Shown here: one piece after another, positions 24,031 to 33,178 of the stretch
Layout: every line of letters starts with the position of its first letter
How positions within the stretch are numbered: position 1 is the first letter of the stretch
Origin: Sphingomonas folli
Lineage (GTDB): Bacteria > Pseudomonadota > Alphaproteobacteria > Sphingomonadales > Sphingomonadaceae
NCBI RefSeq assembly: GCF_019429525.1
Contig: NZ_JAHXZL010000003.1
Location: 310,001-374,000, forward strand
Reading direction: 5' to 3'
Length of the DNA: 64,000 bases
Position numbers and translations under genes: made by a program
The notes under the pieces: generated by a model
Told to the model about the DNA's origin: nothing
Database searches by the model: none
What the model saw: only the letters and a program-made list of their open reading frames with translations

Positions 24031-26114
24031 TTGGCCTCCGCTTCCGGCCCGGACCGGGCGATCACGTCGCGCGCGCCCGCGGGCCAGGTACCCTTGCGTA
24101 CCAGCGTGTTGCCGGTCTCGCTGTTGTGCAGATAGTCGGTCCAGGCGCCGCTGCGCCGGCCCGAGTCATACCAGTTGCCGAACACATTGTTGTCGAGCGC
24201 GGTGCGGCGCGGGGCGATGTCGTTCTGCGAGTTGAGGTTGAGCCACACGCCGACGTCGCTGATCACGTCGTCACGCATCGTCACGTAGCGCGAGCCCTCG
24301 TCGAGGTAGAGCGCGATCCCGTCCTTGACGTCGTAGACGTAATTCTCCGCGATCAGCGCGCCCGGATCGGCGGAGAGGTGGTAGATCGCGCCGCCGTCGG
24401 GGAACCACTGCTTCACGTCGTGCACGCGATTGCCCACCACCACCGTGTCGTGGAGGATCGTCGGCGTGTTGTAGATCAGATTACCCGGCTGGTCGTAATA
24501 GCCGCGGTTGGCGGTCATATAGGCCGAGGAACCGCCGGGGTCGTTGGTGCCCCAGCCCCAGCCCACGTCGATGCCGTCATAGGGCGTGCCCGACACGTCG
24601 TTGTGCCAGATCGTCGCCGCGCTGGCGTAGGTGACGAGGATCGCCGCCTGCTCCCGGTAATGCTGCGACACCGTCTTCACGATGTTGTTGCTGATGAGGA
24701 TGTCGCGCACCGTCATCGCCGGGTCGGACGGATGATGCGCGTCGGCGCGGACGCCGCCCACCATGATCGCGCCGCCCGCGAGATCGGTGAAGCGCGAGCG
24801 TCGTACCTCGATCGCGCTGGCACCCAGCCCGATGCCGCTCTCGTTCGCGTCCGGATTGTTGCCGATGCCGAGGCCGATCTGCCCGAGCTGGGTGAACTCG
24901 TCGTGATCGAAGATGACGCGCGTCGCGGCCGCCACCTGGACCGCGGCGGGCTGCTGGTTCCAGCGATTGCGCATCGCCTCGAACGGCCAGCACCCCCAGG
25001 AACAGTCGCGGATCGGGTCCTTGGGATAGCCGGCCCAGTCACCGACCAGATAGGAGCCGCTCTGCTGGCTGGCATAGCCCTCCGGCCCGTTCGGGAACAG
25101 CCAACTGGTGTGCCGGAAACTCAGGCCGATGAAATGAAGATCCCTGATCGGATCGGCATAGCTGCCGGCGATCGACATCAGCGATTCCAGCCGGGGCAGA
25201 ACGACCTCCAGCCGCGCGACATCCTCCCCCGCCCTGGGCTTGTAGTAGATCTTGCCGGCGCCGGGATCGGCGAAATACTGCCCCGGCTCGCGCAGGAAGG
25301 CGAGCGAGTTGACGAAGAAGAGGCCGGCATTGTCGCCCCACACCGATCGCGCGAAAGTGTCATAGCCGACGATGTTGTTGCGCCAGCCGGGCTGCTGCAT
25401 GACGATCCGGTCGCCCTCGACGCGCTCGACCATCGCGTGGCGGTCGGTGAACCAGCCGGTGCTCTCCGCCTCGATCCGGCGCTGGTCGGGCAGGTCGGCG
25501 AGGAAGCGCCAGGCGGGGTCCTTGATCTCCATGCCCCAGTCGTGGAACGCGAAGGCGGTGCGGGGCGCGCGCACCGCGGCGCGCGACGCCATATGGCCGT
25601 CGACCCACAATTGCCGCGGATCGAAGCCCTGCGGGACCGCCGCGCTCCAGATGCCGCGCGCGGCGTCGGCGAGCGTCCAGCCGGTCACCCGCGTCCCACC
25701 CGAGAGCACCGGATGCGCGCCGGACGCCGCCTGCCAGCGCACGACATAGCCGTTCTGGCCGCCGTCCGGCGCGCCGAACCGCAGCGGCGCGCGCAGCGGA
25801 TAGAGCCCGTCGCCGAGCTCCACCGTCACGTCGTGATCGCCGTTGAGCCGCCGCACCGCGGCCTGCGCGCGCGTGAGCGAGCCATAGGGCCGTGCCACCG
25901 AGCCGTCGCCGTCGTCGGACCCGTGCGGCGACACATGGATCACCACCGGCACCGGGGTAGGCCGGCGGCTGATGTGGATCACGCCGGGCGAGTGCGCCCG
26001 ATCGGCGGCGGACGGCACGAACGTCGGGATGACGGGGGCCGGTGTCTGCTGCGCGAGCGCCGGCGCGGTCGCCGCGGCCGCGAGGAGGACGGGCACCGCT
26101 CGATCAATCAGCAT
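24027..26114 (-). CDS. Secreted right-handed beta-helix glycosidase-like protein (GH141-like)
   Basis: A 695-aa exported protein with a signal peptide ending at ALAQQ (about residue 22). The opening segment (VIHVSPHGSDDGDGSVARPY, TRAQAAVRRL, GDGLYPLRAPLRF) and later parallel-beta-helix coils (ILISNNIVKTV, TVVVGNRVHDV, ALIAENYVYDV, LDNNVFGNW) match the beta-helix proteins that include GH141 and similar polysaccharide-degrading enzymes. GH141 members include an alpha-L-fucosidase acting on rhamnogalacturonan II. Conserved acidic clusters (PDGGAIYHLS, YDGIDVGWGW) could hold the catalytic residues. The ATG at 26114 starts the signal peptide and overlaps the stop of the broken lactonase gene by 11 bases. 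Fold and export are well supported; family number and substrate are inferred from context with a deoxysugar mutarotase and GH29. Confidence 0.75.
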   Translation of the reverse strand: MLIDRAVPVLLAAAATAPALAQQTPAPVIPTFVPSAADRAHSPGVIHISRRPTPVPVVIHVSPHGSDDGDGSVARPYGSLTRAQAAVRRLNGDHDVTVELGDGLYPLRAPLRFGAPDGGQNGYVVRWQAASGAHPVLSGGTRVTGWTLADAARGIWSAAVPQGFDPRQLWVDGHMASRAAVRAPRTAFAFHDWGMEIKDPAWRFLADLPDQRRIEAESTGWFTDRHAMVERVEGDRIVMQQPGWRNNIVGYDTFARSVWGDNAGLFFVNSLAFLREPGQYFADPGAGKIYYKPRAGEDVARLEVVLPRLESLMSIAGSYADPIRDLHFIGLSFRHTSWLFPNGPEGYASQQSGSYLVGDWAGYPKDPIRDCSWGCWPFEAMRNRWNQQPAAVQVAAATRVIFDHDEFTQLGQIGLGIGNNPDANESGIGLGASAIEVRRSRFTDLAGGAIMVGGVRADAHHPSDPAMTVRDILISNNIVKTVSQHYREQAAILVTYASAATIWHNDVSGTPYDGIDVGWGWGTNDPGGSSAYMTANRGYYDQPGNLIYNTPTILHDTVVVGNRVHDVKQWFPDGGAIYHLSADPGALIAENYVYDVKDGIALYLDEGSRYVTMRDDVISDVGVWLNLNSQNDIAPRRTALDNNVFGNWYDSGRRSGAWTDYLHNSETGNTLVRKGTWPAGARDVIARSGPEAEAK

Positions 26115-26611
26115 CGTCAGTCTCCAGACCGTAGAAGCGGCGGGCCGCGCCCGCGAAGAGGATCGCCGAAGCGGCACCGGCCGCGCGCGCGGGGCGCCCC
26201 GCGGTCGCCCGCCACGTCGCCCCGTCGTCGCCGCTGAGCAGCAGCCCCGCCGGTCGCTGCCCCACATCAGCCGATCGCCGAGACAGGCGACGAGATGGTC
26301 GACATAGGGCGCCAGCCGATCGGCCGGCTGGCCCGGCGCCTGCTCGGTGCGCAGCCCCGATCATTTGCAACAGGCGCCGCGATCGGCGGGCGCCGCGATC
26401 TCGCGAGCGCGAGCAGCCACTCGGTGTCCGCGTCGGTCGGCTGGGATTGGACCAGCACGGTCCCGCGCAGCCCGCTGCCCGTCGCGGCGCGGCGCAGGCC
26501 GTCCATGCCGACGTCGCGGTGGATCGGCGCCTCCACCGCGGTCGGCCACTCGTGCCCGGGCGTGCGCAGCGACCAGAGATGCTGGCGCGTGTCGGTGACG
26601 GGATCGCTCAT
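26104..26611 (-). pseudogene. Broken amidohydrolase (fuconolactonase-type), internal deletion and frameshift
   Basis: Remnant of a COG3618-type metal-dependent sugar lactonase, normally about 280 aa. The N-terminal 70 codons are intact (TRQHLWSLRTPGHEWP, LRGTVLVQSQPTDAD, EWLLALA). About 150 codons of the barrel are then missing. The C-terminal part resumes in another frame with LAPYVDHLVACLGDRLMWGSD, and after a further shift near 26250 continues as LLLSGDDGATW and ILFAGAARRFYGLE to its stop at 26104. The second half of the metal site is therefore lost. It starts six bases downstream of the MFS gene, and its stop overlaps the start of the beta-helix gene, so it still sits inside an otherwise intact operon. 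The parent enzyme would have hydrolysed L-fuconolactone or L-rhamnonolactone. Confidence 0.75.
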
Positions 26612-26617
26612 CTCGGG

Positions 26618-27913
26618 TCAGCGCACCGATCGAATCGGGAGGACGAAGAGCGAGCCCGCGACCACGAACCCCGCCGCGGCGACGAACAGCAGGGGGTAGT
26701 TATTGTGCGTGGCGCCCAGCAGCGCCGCCGCCATCACCGGGCTGATGATCTGCGGCACGTTCACCGCGGTGGTGAGGATGCCGAGATCGCGCCCGGTCGT
26801 GTCCTCGCCGACGCCGCGCTTCGGCAGGACATGGGTCATCAGTGCGAGATCGATCGACATGAAAGCGCCGTAACCGAGCCCGATCAGCACGGCATAGCCG
26901 AACATGCCGGGCAGGTCCGGGCTGATCAGCGGCGCCATCACCGCCGCCGCCATCAGCAGCCCGGCGACGAACACGAGCGGCTTCAGCCGCCCGATCCGGT
27001 CCGACAGCCAGCCCGACAGCAGCCCGGAGATCACCAGCATGACCAGCGTCACCGATGACATGCGCGCGATCGTGGCGTTGGCCTGCGCCTGGCTGAGCCC
27101 GATATGATCCTGCAGGATGTACAGGAGATAGGTCAGGATCGCCTGATAGCCCATGTAGATGGCGAAGCGCCCCAGGAACGCCCAGGCGAAGTCGGGGTGC
27201 TCGCGCGGGCTGATCCAGAAGCCGCGCAGGAACGCCGCCGGCGTGAGCCGCGGCGCGGCGGGCACCTCGCGCGCGATCGGCGGCTCCGGGTTGATCAGCG
27301 TGAAGGCCACGCAGACGAGCAGGATCGCGGCGCCGATGATGCCATAAGCCAGCGACAGTCGTGCCGCCATCAGCCCGCCGAAGATCGTGCCGGCGGAGAT
27401 GCCCGCGGTCATGCACGCGCCGACCACGCCCGACACCATGCCGCGCTCGCTCGCGCGGAAGCGGTCCGCGACCACGGTGGTGATCGCGGGCTGCATCGAG
27501 TTGAGGCAGATCGTCGCGATCACCCAGAGGATGGTGACGCCGACGATATCGCCGCCGTGCGGGATGAGGATGGTGGTAACGCCGCCGACCACGCCGCCCG
27601 TCAGGATCCACGGCGTCCGCCGCAGCCCGCCGCGCGTGCGCGTCCGGTCGGAGAGCGAGCCGGAGAGCGGCGTGACGGTCGTGCTGAAGATCGAGGTGAC
27701 GGCGAACACCATGCCGAGCATGCTCGCCTTGCGAGACGGGTCGATGTCCTGGATCTGGTTGGGCAGCAGCACGCCGAGCACCGCCGCGTACAGCGTGTAC
27801 AGGACGAAGAACACGGCGCCCAGGCTGACCACCAGGACCCATTTGCCGCGGCCGTGCACCGCCGCACCGGCGACGGCCTCGGCACTGCCGTCCTCGGCGA
27901 GGCTGGCGCTCAT
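26618..27913 (-). CDS. MFS transporter, sugar-type
   Basis: A 431-aa inner-membrane protein with about twelve hydrophobic segments and a short cytoplasmic N-terminus. The first inter-helix loop carries a version of the MFS motif (GSLSDRTRTRGGLRRTPW), and the second half repeats it as GWLSDRIGRLKP. Helix 1 begins at VLVVSLGAVFFVLYTLY. It should import a monosaccharide or sugar acid by proton symport. Its start overlaps the stop of the dehydratase gene by four bases (ATGA), and the lactonase remnant follows after six bases, so it is the uptake step of the same operon. The substrate is probably the deoxysugar released by the neighbouring glycosidases, by inference. Confidence 0.85.
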   Translation of the reverse strand: MSASLAEDGSAEAVAGAAVHGRGKWVLVVSLGAVFFVLYTLYAAVLGVLLPNQIQDIDPSRKASMLGMVFAVTSIFSTTVTPLSGSLSDRTRTRGGLRRTPWILTGGVVGGVTTILIPHGGDIVGVTILWVIATICLNSMQPAITTVVADRFRASERGMVSGVVGACMTAGISAGTIFGGLMAARLSLAYGIIGAAILLVCVAFTLINPEPPIAREVPAAPRLTPAAFLRGFWISPREHPDFAWAFLGRFAIYMGYQAILTYLLYILQDHIGLSQAQANATIARMSSVTLVMLVISGLLSGWLSDRIGRLKPLVFVAGLLMAAAVMAPLISPDLPGMFGYAVLIGLGYGAFMSIDLALMTHVLPKRGVGEDTTGRDLGILTTAVNVPQIISPVMAAALLGATHNNYPLLFVAAAGFVVAGSLFVLPIRSVR

Positions 27914-29028
27914 GCCGCCGCGGCATCGCGGGTGGCGGCAGGCAACGCACCGCCGTTCGCCCGCGCTTCCTCGCGCAGCACCAGCCCGTGCCCGGGCGCG
28001 TCGCTGCCGTGGATCTGGCCGTCCTCCATGCGGAAGGTCCGCTCGACGAGGTGGTCGAAGTTCTGGAAGCTATATTCCAGCCAGCGCACGCCGGGGATCG
28101 CCAGCGCCATGTTGACGCCGACCTCAAGGAAGGTGTTGCCGAACGTCACCTCGACGTTCGCCTCATTGGCCAGCCACGCCGCACGCATCACGTCGGACAC
28201 CTGCCCGTGCACGTTGAGCATGTCGCACGCGCGCGCCTCGAGCAGCCGCCGCTTGCCGGTGAGATCGAGATACTCGCCCGCGTTGACGCGGGTAAGCCCG
28301 AGCGCGCGCAGCATCCGCAGACCGTCGAAATCCTCGCGCGGGATGGGGTCTTCCATCCAGTAGATGTCGTGACCGGCGCGTTGGAACAGCTGGAGCGCCT
28401 GGATCGTCTCCTGCGCGGTCCACGCCTCGTTGGCGTCGATCATCACGGGTCGGTCGCCGCCGGTGACGTCGCGCAGCAGATCGAGCCGGTGCAGGTCGCG
28501 CGCGACATCGGGGTGGCCGACCTTGATCTTGTACCCCGCGAAGCCGCGCTCACGGGCCGTGCCGAACAACTCGCCGAAATCATGGTCGGACAGATGATAG
28601 TCGAGCCCGCTGGCGTAGACGGGGAGCGACCGCCGCTCGCCGCCGAGCAGGCGCCACAGCGGCAGGTCCGCCTGCTTGGCCATCAGGTCCCACAGCGCGT
28701 GCTGCAGCGACTCCTCGAACGGCAGCGCCATCTTGCGCACGTTGCCGCCGCGGGCGCGGCGCACGCCCAGCGCCAGCGCGGCGGGGAACTGACCCTCCAG
28801 TCCCGGCCAGGCTTCCGCGCGGAATATGCGGTCGATCTCCGCCGCCCCGGGCAGGGGCACGAACAACGACTGCGCGAAGCCGAGGCCGACCCGGCCGTCG
28901 CGGTCGATCAGCTCGACCGCGACGAGCTGCGCCTCCTCGGCGCGGACCTGTGAGTCGCCGATCACGCGGTCGCGGTCGAATTGGAGGCGGGTCAGCCGGT
29001 ATTCGGTGATCGGGGCGGACAGGGACAT
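27910..29028 (-). CDS. Enolase-superfamily sugar-acid dehydratase (mandelate racemase type)
   Basis: A 372-aa cytoplasmic enzyme of the mandelate racemase/muconate lactonizing superfamily. The N-terminal capping domain (1-125) precedes the barrel. Catalytic KxK is Lys167-Lys169 (YKIKVG), metal ligands are Asp198 (MIDANEAW), Glu226 (WMEDPIP) and Glu252 (NAGEYL), and a possible base is His274 (NVHGQVSD). The usual job is Mg-dependent dehydration of an acid sugar to a 2-keto-3-deoxy acid. Context suggests L-fuconate, L-rhamnonate or a relative, but the family also includes racemases. The ATG at 29028 has AAAGGT about ten bases upstream and was preferred over earlier in-frame codons. It follows the receptor gene by 46 bases. 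Confidence 0.83.
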   Translation of the reverse strand: MSLSAPITEYRLTRLQFDRDRVIGDSQVRAEEAQLVAVELIDRDGRVGLGFAQSLFVPLPGAAEIDRIFRAEAWPGLEGQFPAALALGVRRARGGNVRKMALPFEESLQHALWDLMAKQADLPLWRLLGGERRSLPVYASGLDYHLSDHDFGELFGTARERGFAGYKIKVGHPDVARDLHRLDLLRDVTGGDRPVMIDANEAWTAQETIQALQLFQRAGHDIYWMEDPIPREDFDGLRMLRALGLTRVNAGEYLDLTGKRRLLEARACDMLNVHGQVSDVMRAAWLANEANVEVTFGNTFLEVGVNMALAIPGVRWLEYSFQNFDHLVERTFRMEDGQIHGSDAPGHGLVLREEARANGGALPAATRDAAAA

Positions 29029-29074
29029 CGTCGGGCGACCTTTCATCACATTCATCGAGCAGCGAGTGATGCGT

Positions 29075-31957
29075 CTAGAATCGCACGCGGATGCCACCGG
29101 TGTAGCGCCGGCCGACCATGCGATACTGCTGTGTGTTGAGGGGGACGTTCGCGTAGGTGAACTCCTTGGAGTCGGTCAGGTTGATGCCGTTCGCGGTGAG
29201 GATCAGGTTGTCGGTGAGCGAGATCTGGAGGCCGGCGTCGAGCTGGCCGTAATTGCCGGAGAACTCCGGCACGCCGGTCTGGGTCTGCGGCGCCACCAGA
29301 TAGCTGTCGCGCCAGGTATAAGACAGTCGTGCCTGGATCGGCCCGCGCTCGTAGAAGCCGACCGCGGTGTACGAGTTCTTGGAGAGACCCTGGAGCGAGT
29401 AGCTGGCCGAGGCACGCGCGGGGTTGGTATATTCGGCGTTGCTGCTGGTGTAGGTATAGCTCAGCTGCGTGCCGAGCCCGTCGAGCAGGCCGGGCAGGAA
29501 CTTGAACGCCGTGCGATAGCTGAGCTCGATGCCTTTGACTTCCGCACCCTTGCCGTTGACCGGCTGGTCGATGATGAACGACACTTGATCGACCTGCTGG
29601 GTAGATACGCCGCGGGTGATGAACGAGTCGATCGACTTGTAGAAGAACGTCGCCGAGAGCAGCGAGTCGGGGTCGTAATACCATTCCAGTCCGGCCTCGG
29701 CCTGCGAGGCGCGGAACGGCAGCAGGTTCGGATTGCCGCGGGTGATGCGCTCGTTGCCGGGATTGCTCGTGATGCTCTGCGCGGACGAGAGGTCGGTCAG
29801 CGTCGGCCGCGAGATCACGCGCGACGCGGCCGCGCGGAACACCAGCGCGTCGGTCAGGTTGAGGCGCGCGTTGAGCGAGGGCAGGATATCGGTGTAATGC
29901 CCCTTCGTCTGCAGCGGGGTCAGCCCCGAGAGGACGATGATGTTCTGACCCGTGCCGTTGGGCTGCGCGCTGACCACGGTCTGTCCCGCCCCGGTCGACG
30001 TGAACCGCGTGTCCTCGACGCGGACGCCGGCGTTGACCGCCAGCGGCAGCGCGCCGAGATCGCCCTTGAACTCGAGCATGACATAGCCGAACGCGACCTT
30101 CTCGCGCACCTCCGAGCTTCCCGCCGGATCGACCCGGATCGGGCCGAGGCTGCCGTTGTGCAGCGCCGGGTCGGCCGTGCTGTTGAGGTCGAACATGGTC
30201 TGGTACAACTGGCCGGTGTCATACTTCACCCAGTCGGACGTGTTGCCCCCCGCCCGGCCGCCGAACCAATTGTAGTCGGTCGGGGTGAACAGGCTCGACG
30301 GCAGCACGACGTCACTGCCGCAATAGGCGCACTGATTGTCCTCGGTGTAGCCGGTGGTCGCCTTGGTGCGCTGCGAGTAGCCGCCACCGCCGTAGGCGGT
30401 CACCGCGTCGCCGCGATATTGCGCGTCGAGCCGGCCCTCGTAGATCGTGTCGGTATAGTCCTGGCCCTCGGGACCGACATAATGCGCGAGCCGATTGGTG
30501 GTGTTGGTCGCGGCGTCCGGGTAGTTCGGATTGAACACGTCGAAGCGGGGGAGCGGCGAGCCCGTCTGCCGATCGTAAGTATAATCCATCTGCTTCAGCC
30601 GCACGGTGGTGAACAGCGCGTCGGCGTTGCGGAAGCGCGCCTGGCTACGATCGACGTCGAGCGCGACGGTGAGCGGGCCATTGTCCCACTTGCCGTTGAA
30701 GCCGAACTGCGTCGTGGTCGAGAGCCCGGGGCGGCTCTCGATGATCTCGTCGACCGTGCCGTTGGTGAAGCTCTCCGCGAGCGCCGTGCCGCCGACATGC
30801 ACGGTGCGCGGCTGGCCACCGACGATCTCGGTCGTGTCGGCGCCGCCGACGACGGTCTGGTTGACCAGCGTGCCGCCGCTGAAGTCGGGGACGATGCCGG
30901 ATCCGTAATATTCGGCCTTGTTGCGCGAGTAGAGCGCGTCAAGTGTCAGGACGAGGTGCTCGGTCGGGACGTATTGCACCGTTCCTGCGCCGCCGATGCG
31001 GCGGCGGTGAAGGAATTCCACCTGCTGCGCGAAATTGTGGTACATGTCGACGTTGCGGAACAAGGTGACCTTGCTGAGGTCGATACGCGGCTGACACACT
31101 CCGTTCGCGACGGTTCCGACGCAGAGAGCGCCGTTGTTGTTCGTCACGCTGCCATAATAGCCGTCGTCGAAGCTGCGCGGGCTGGAACTCGCGCCCACCG
31201 CGAAATTGTCGGTGCGCTCGTTGCGGTCATCGTAGGCGACGACCAGCGACGCGCCGAGGGTTCCGGCCTCGTTGCGCCACGTGCCGTAAAGCGCGGCCGA
31301 CGGTGTCGCCTTGTCGCTGAGCTCGGCATAGTTCAGCCGCGCCGAACCGCCCCCGCGCAGGCCGGCCTGCTGCTCGAGCGGCCGCAGCGTCTTGATGTCG
31401 ACGGTCGCGCCGATGCTGCTGCCGTTGATGTTGGCCTGCGGGCTCTTGTACACGCTCGCGCCGGCGATCAGCTCGGCCGGCAGGAGGTCGAAGTTGAACT
31501 CGCGGCCGGCGCTGTCGGTGGCGATGACGCGGCCGTTCACCGTCACCGTGTTGAACTGCGGGCCGAGCCCGCGGATCGTCACGCCGTTGCCGACACCGCG
31601 GTTGCGGTCGATCGTGACACCGGGAAGGCGCTGGAGCGACTCGGCGACGTTCTGGTCCGGCAGTTTGCCGAGATCCTCGGTGGCGATCGCGTCGACCGAG
31701 TTGATCGCCGCGCGCTTGATGTCGATGGCCTGCCGCTGACTGGCGCGGATGCCGGTGACGATGATCTCCTCGGCGGCGGTGTCGCCGGGCGAGCTCGCCG
31801 GGCCATCGAGCCCGCCCGGCGTCGCGTCGGGCGCGCCCTGCGTCGCACCCGGCCGGTCGGGGCTTGTACCGTTGACCGCTGTCTGGGCGCGCGCGGCCCC
31901 GGCCGACACGATGGCCGCCATGGCGGTGCACGTCACGAGCGCGAGCTTACCCCTCAT
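29075..31957 (-). CDS. TonB-dependent receptor, glycan-locus type
   Basis: A complete 960-aa outer-membrane receptor. The signal peptide ends at residue 24 (GAARA). A Pro/Gly-rich spacer leads to the Ton-box segment EEIIVTGIRASQ (about 63-74). The plug has NVAESLQRLPGV, VTIRGLGPQFNTV and INGSSIGATVDI. The barrel ends in YTGGIRVRF with terminal Phe. This is the Caulobacter/Xanthomonas class often encoded next to glycoside hydrolases. It is the first gene of the minus-strand deoxysugar cluster and diverges from a GntR/FCD regulator. A GAGAGG ribosome site precedes its ATG, and an inverted repeat (31977-31990) lies 20 bases upstream. It probably imports an oligosaccharide containing the sugar processed by the operon. 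Confidence 0.95.
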   Translation of the reverse strand: MRGKLALVTCTAMAAIVSAGAARAQTAVNGTSPDRPGATQGAPDATPGGLDGPASSPGDTAAEEIIVTGIRASQRQAIDIKRAAINSVDAIATEDLGKLPDQNVAESLQRLPGVTIDRNRGVGNGVTIRGLGPQFNTVTVNGRVIATDSAGREFNFDLLPAELIAGASVYKSPQANINGSSIGATVDIKTLRPLEQQAGLRGGGSARLNYAELSDKATPSAALYGTWRNEAGTLGASLVVAYDDRNERTDNFAVGASSSPRSFDDGYYGSVTNNNGALCVGTVANGVCQPRIDLSKVTLFRNVDMYHNFAQQVEFLHRRRIGGAGTVQYVPTEHLVLTLDALYSRNKAEYYGSGIVPDFSGGTLVNQTVVGGADTTEIVGGQPRTVHVGGTALAESFTNGTVDEIIESRPGLSTTTQFGFNGKWDNGPLTVALDVDRSQARFRNADALFTTVRLKQMDYTYDRQTGSPLPRFDVFNPNYPDAATNTTNRLAHYVGPEGQDYTDTIYEGRLDAQYRGDAVTAYGGGGYSQRTKATTGYTEDNQCAYCGSDVVLPSSLFTPTDYNWFGGRAGGNTSDWVKYDTGQLYQTMFDLNSTADPALHNGSLGPIRVDPAGSSEVREKVAFGYVMLEFKGDLGALPLAVNAGVRVEDTRFTSTGAGQTVVSAQPNGTGQNIIVLSGLTPLQTKGHYTDILPSLNARLNLTDALVFRAAASRVISRPTLTDLSSAQSITSNPGNERITRGNPNLLPFRASQAEAGLEWYYDPDSLLSATFFYKSIDSFITRGVSTQQVDQVSFIIDQPVNGKGAEVKGIELSYRTAFKFLPGLLDGLGTQLSYTYTSSNAEYTNPARASASYSLQGLSKNSYTAVGFYERGPIQARLSYTWRDSYLVAPQTQTGVPEFSGNYGQLDAGLQISLTDNLILTANGINLTDSKEFTYANVPLNTQQYRMVGRRYTGGIRVRF

Positions 31958-31976
31958 GATGATCCTCTCTCACTTT

Positions 31977-31990
31977 TATCTTGTGAGATA
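31977..31990. promoter_or_regulatory. Inverted repeat between receptor and GntR genes
   Basis: TATCT-TGTG-AGATA is an inverted repeat in the 180-bp divergent region, 20 bases upstream of the receptor start. On the minus strand ACTGATATCT overlaps it, and the same ten bases occur on the plus strand upstream of the GH43 gene near 33096. This suggests a shared regulator, perhaps the divergent GntR protein. Confidence 0.35.
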
Positions 31991-32137
31991 TCAGTTGCAC
32001 AGGAATACACGATCATCAAGTGATTCTGTTGCACGCTGGATCGATCGCGCGGTACGGGCGCGCTCGCTACAGCCACGCTTCAAACTTTCGATCGATGCGG
32101 TCGTGACGCGGCTAAGCTGCTGAGATACGAGAGCCAG

Positions 32138-32863
32138 GTGAGAGACACATCCAAACGCCGTCGATCCACCGCATCCGCGGCCGTGGCGCACGGCGAGTCG
32201 GAGCCGGAGGTGGAACTCGAGGCAACGCTGGCGGAGCGCGCCTATCAGGCGATCCTCAAGGGGCTGTTCGAGCGCTCCATCCCGGTCGGCACGCCGCTGT
32301 CGCAGGCCGAGCTCATCCGCACCCTCGGCATCACCGCACAGCCGCTGCGCGACGCGCTTCGCACGCTCGAGAACGAGGGCCTGGTCGTCATCAGCGCCCG
32401 CTCGGGGATCCGCTTCATCCGGGCCGACCTCGAGCTCTCGCGCTCGACCTATCAGTTCCGCTCCCTGATCGAGCGACAGGGCGCGCGCTCGCTGGCGGAG
32501 AGCGGCGACGCGGCGATGATCGCGGCGCTGGCCGACGATCACCGCGCGCTGCTCGGCCGGCTCGAGCAGGGCGCATGGGGGCCTGACGAGGAGGCCACGC
32601 TCGGCTCGCTCGAGGAGCGGCTCCACACGTCGCTGATCGCCGCGCTCCGCAATCCCCTGATCGAGATCACCGCGCGGCGCCTCAAGAACTACGTGACGCT
32701 GGTGCGGCTCGATTGGCTGACGACGCGTCCGCTGGCGATCCGGACGGTCAACGAGCACCTCCAGATCTTGGAGGCCTGTGTGGCGCGCGACGCCGACGCG
32801 GCCGAGGCGGCGCTGGTCAACCACTTCCAGCTGGCGTTGCAGCGGCTCATTCGGATGATCTGA
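32138..32863 (+). CDS. GntR-family regulator, FCD (FadR-type) subgroup
   Basis: A 241-aa transcription factor. The N-terminal winged helix (about 30-95) has the GntR pattern (LAERAYQAILKGLFE, LIRTLGITAQPLRDALRTLE). An all-helical FCD domain (about 105-235) follows, with candidate metal or ligand residues in the helix ending HTSLIAALRNP and in VNEHLQILEACVARD. FCD regulators typically respond to sugar acids or other small carboxylates. It starts at GTG, with GAGAG upstream, and is divergent from the receptor that heads the deoxysugar operon. It is probably the local repressor of that operon and perhaps of the GH43-GH29 pair downstream. Confidence 0.87.
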   Translation: MRDTSKRRRSTASAAVAHGESEPEVELEATLAERAYQAILKGLFERSIPVGTPLSQAELIRTLGITAQPLRDALRTLENEGLVVISARSGIRFIRADLELSRSTYQFRSLIERQGARSLAESGDAAMIAALADDHRALLGRLEQGAWGPDEEATLGSLEERLHTSLIAALRNPLIEITARRLKNYVTLVRLDWLTTRPLAIRTVNEHLQILEACVARDADAAEAALVNHFQLALQRLIRMI

Positions 32864-33178
32864 CTGCGCGGCGACCGGCGGCGCTCGGTCAAGGAGCCCT
32901 AGGCACGGGCGCATCCAGCGGGATCAATCTCTGGTTCCTCATTTCGGCCCAGAAGCGGCCGGATGTCGAACGGCTACGGCGCGTCGGCCGCGGCCACGCG
33001 CTCGTCACGCCGCCGCAGCAGCGTGCCGCAGGCGAAGCCGGGCCTGTCACCTGCGGACCGATTCCCCAGTGCACGTCCGGGATCGCCCTCGGTACTGATA
33101 TCTTAGACTTGCATGTGTGTTATTGCGTGCCTAGCGTCGCAGCAAGGTCGGGAATAACAGTAACGGGAGAGGAACAGC
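32864..33178. other. Intergenic region before GH43
   Basis: No gene seen. The last 100 bases are AT-richer and hold ACTGATATCT (33096 region), shared with the receptor promoter at 31977-31990. This is the likely promoter of the GH43-GH29 transcript. Confidence 0.4.

Noticed and set aside
26618..28127. Alternative long minus-strand frame across the MFS and dehydratase genes
   Set aside because: It runs in the wrong frame for both genes and is Arg-rich shadow sequence.
28826..32023. Plus-strand open frame of 1065 codons
   Set aside because: Antisense to the receptor and dehydratase genes, which have strong family signatures.
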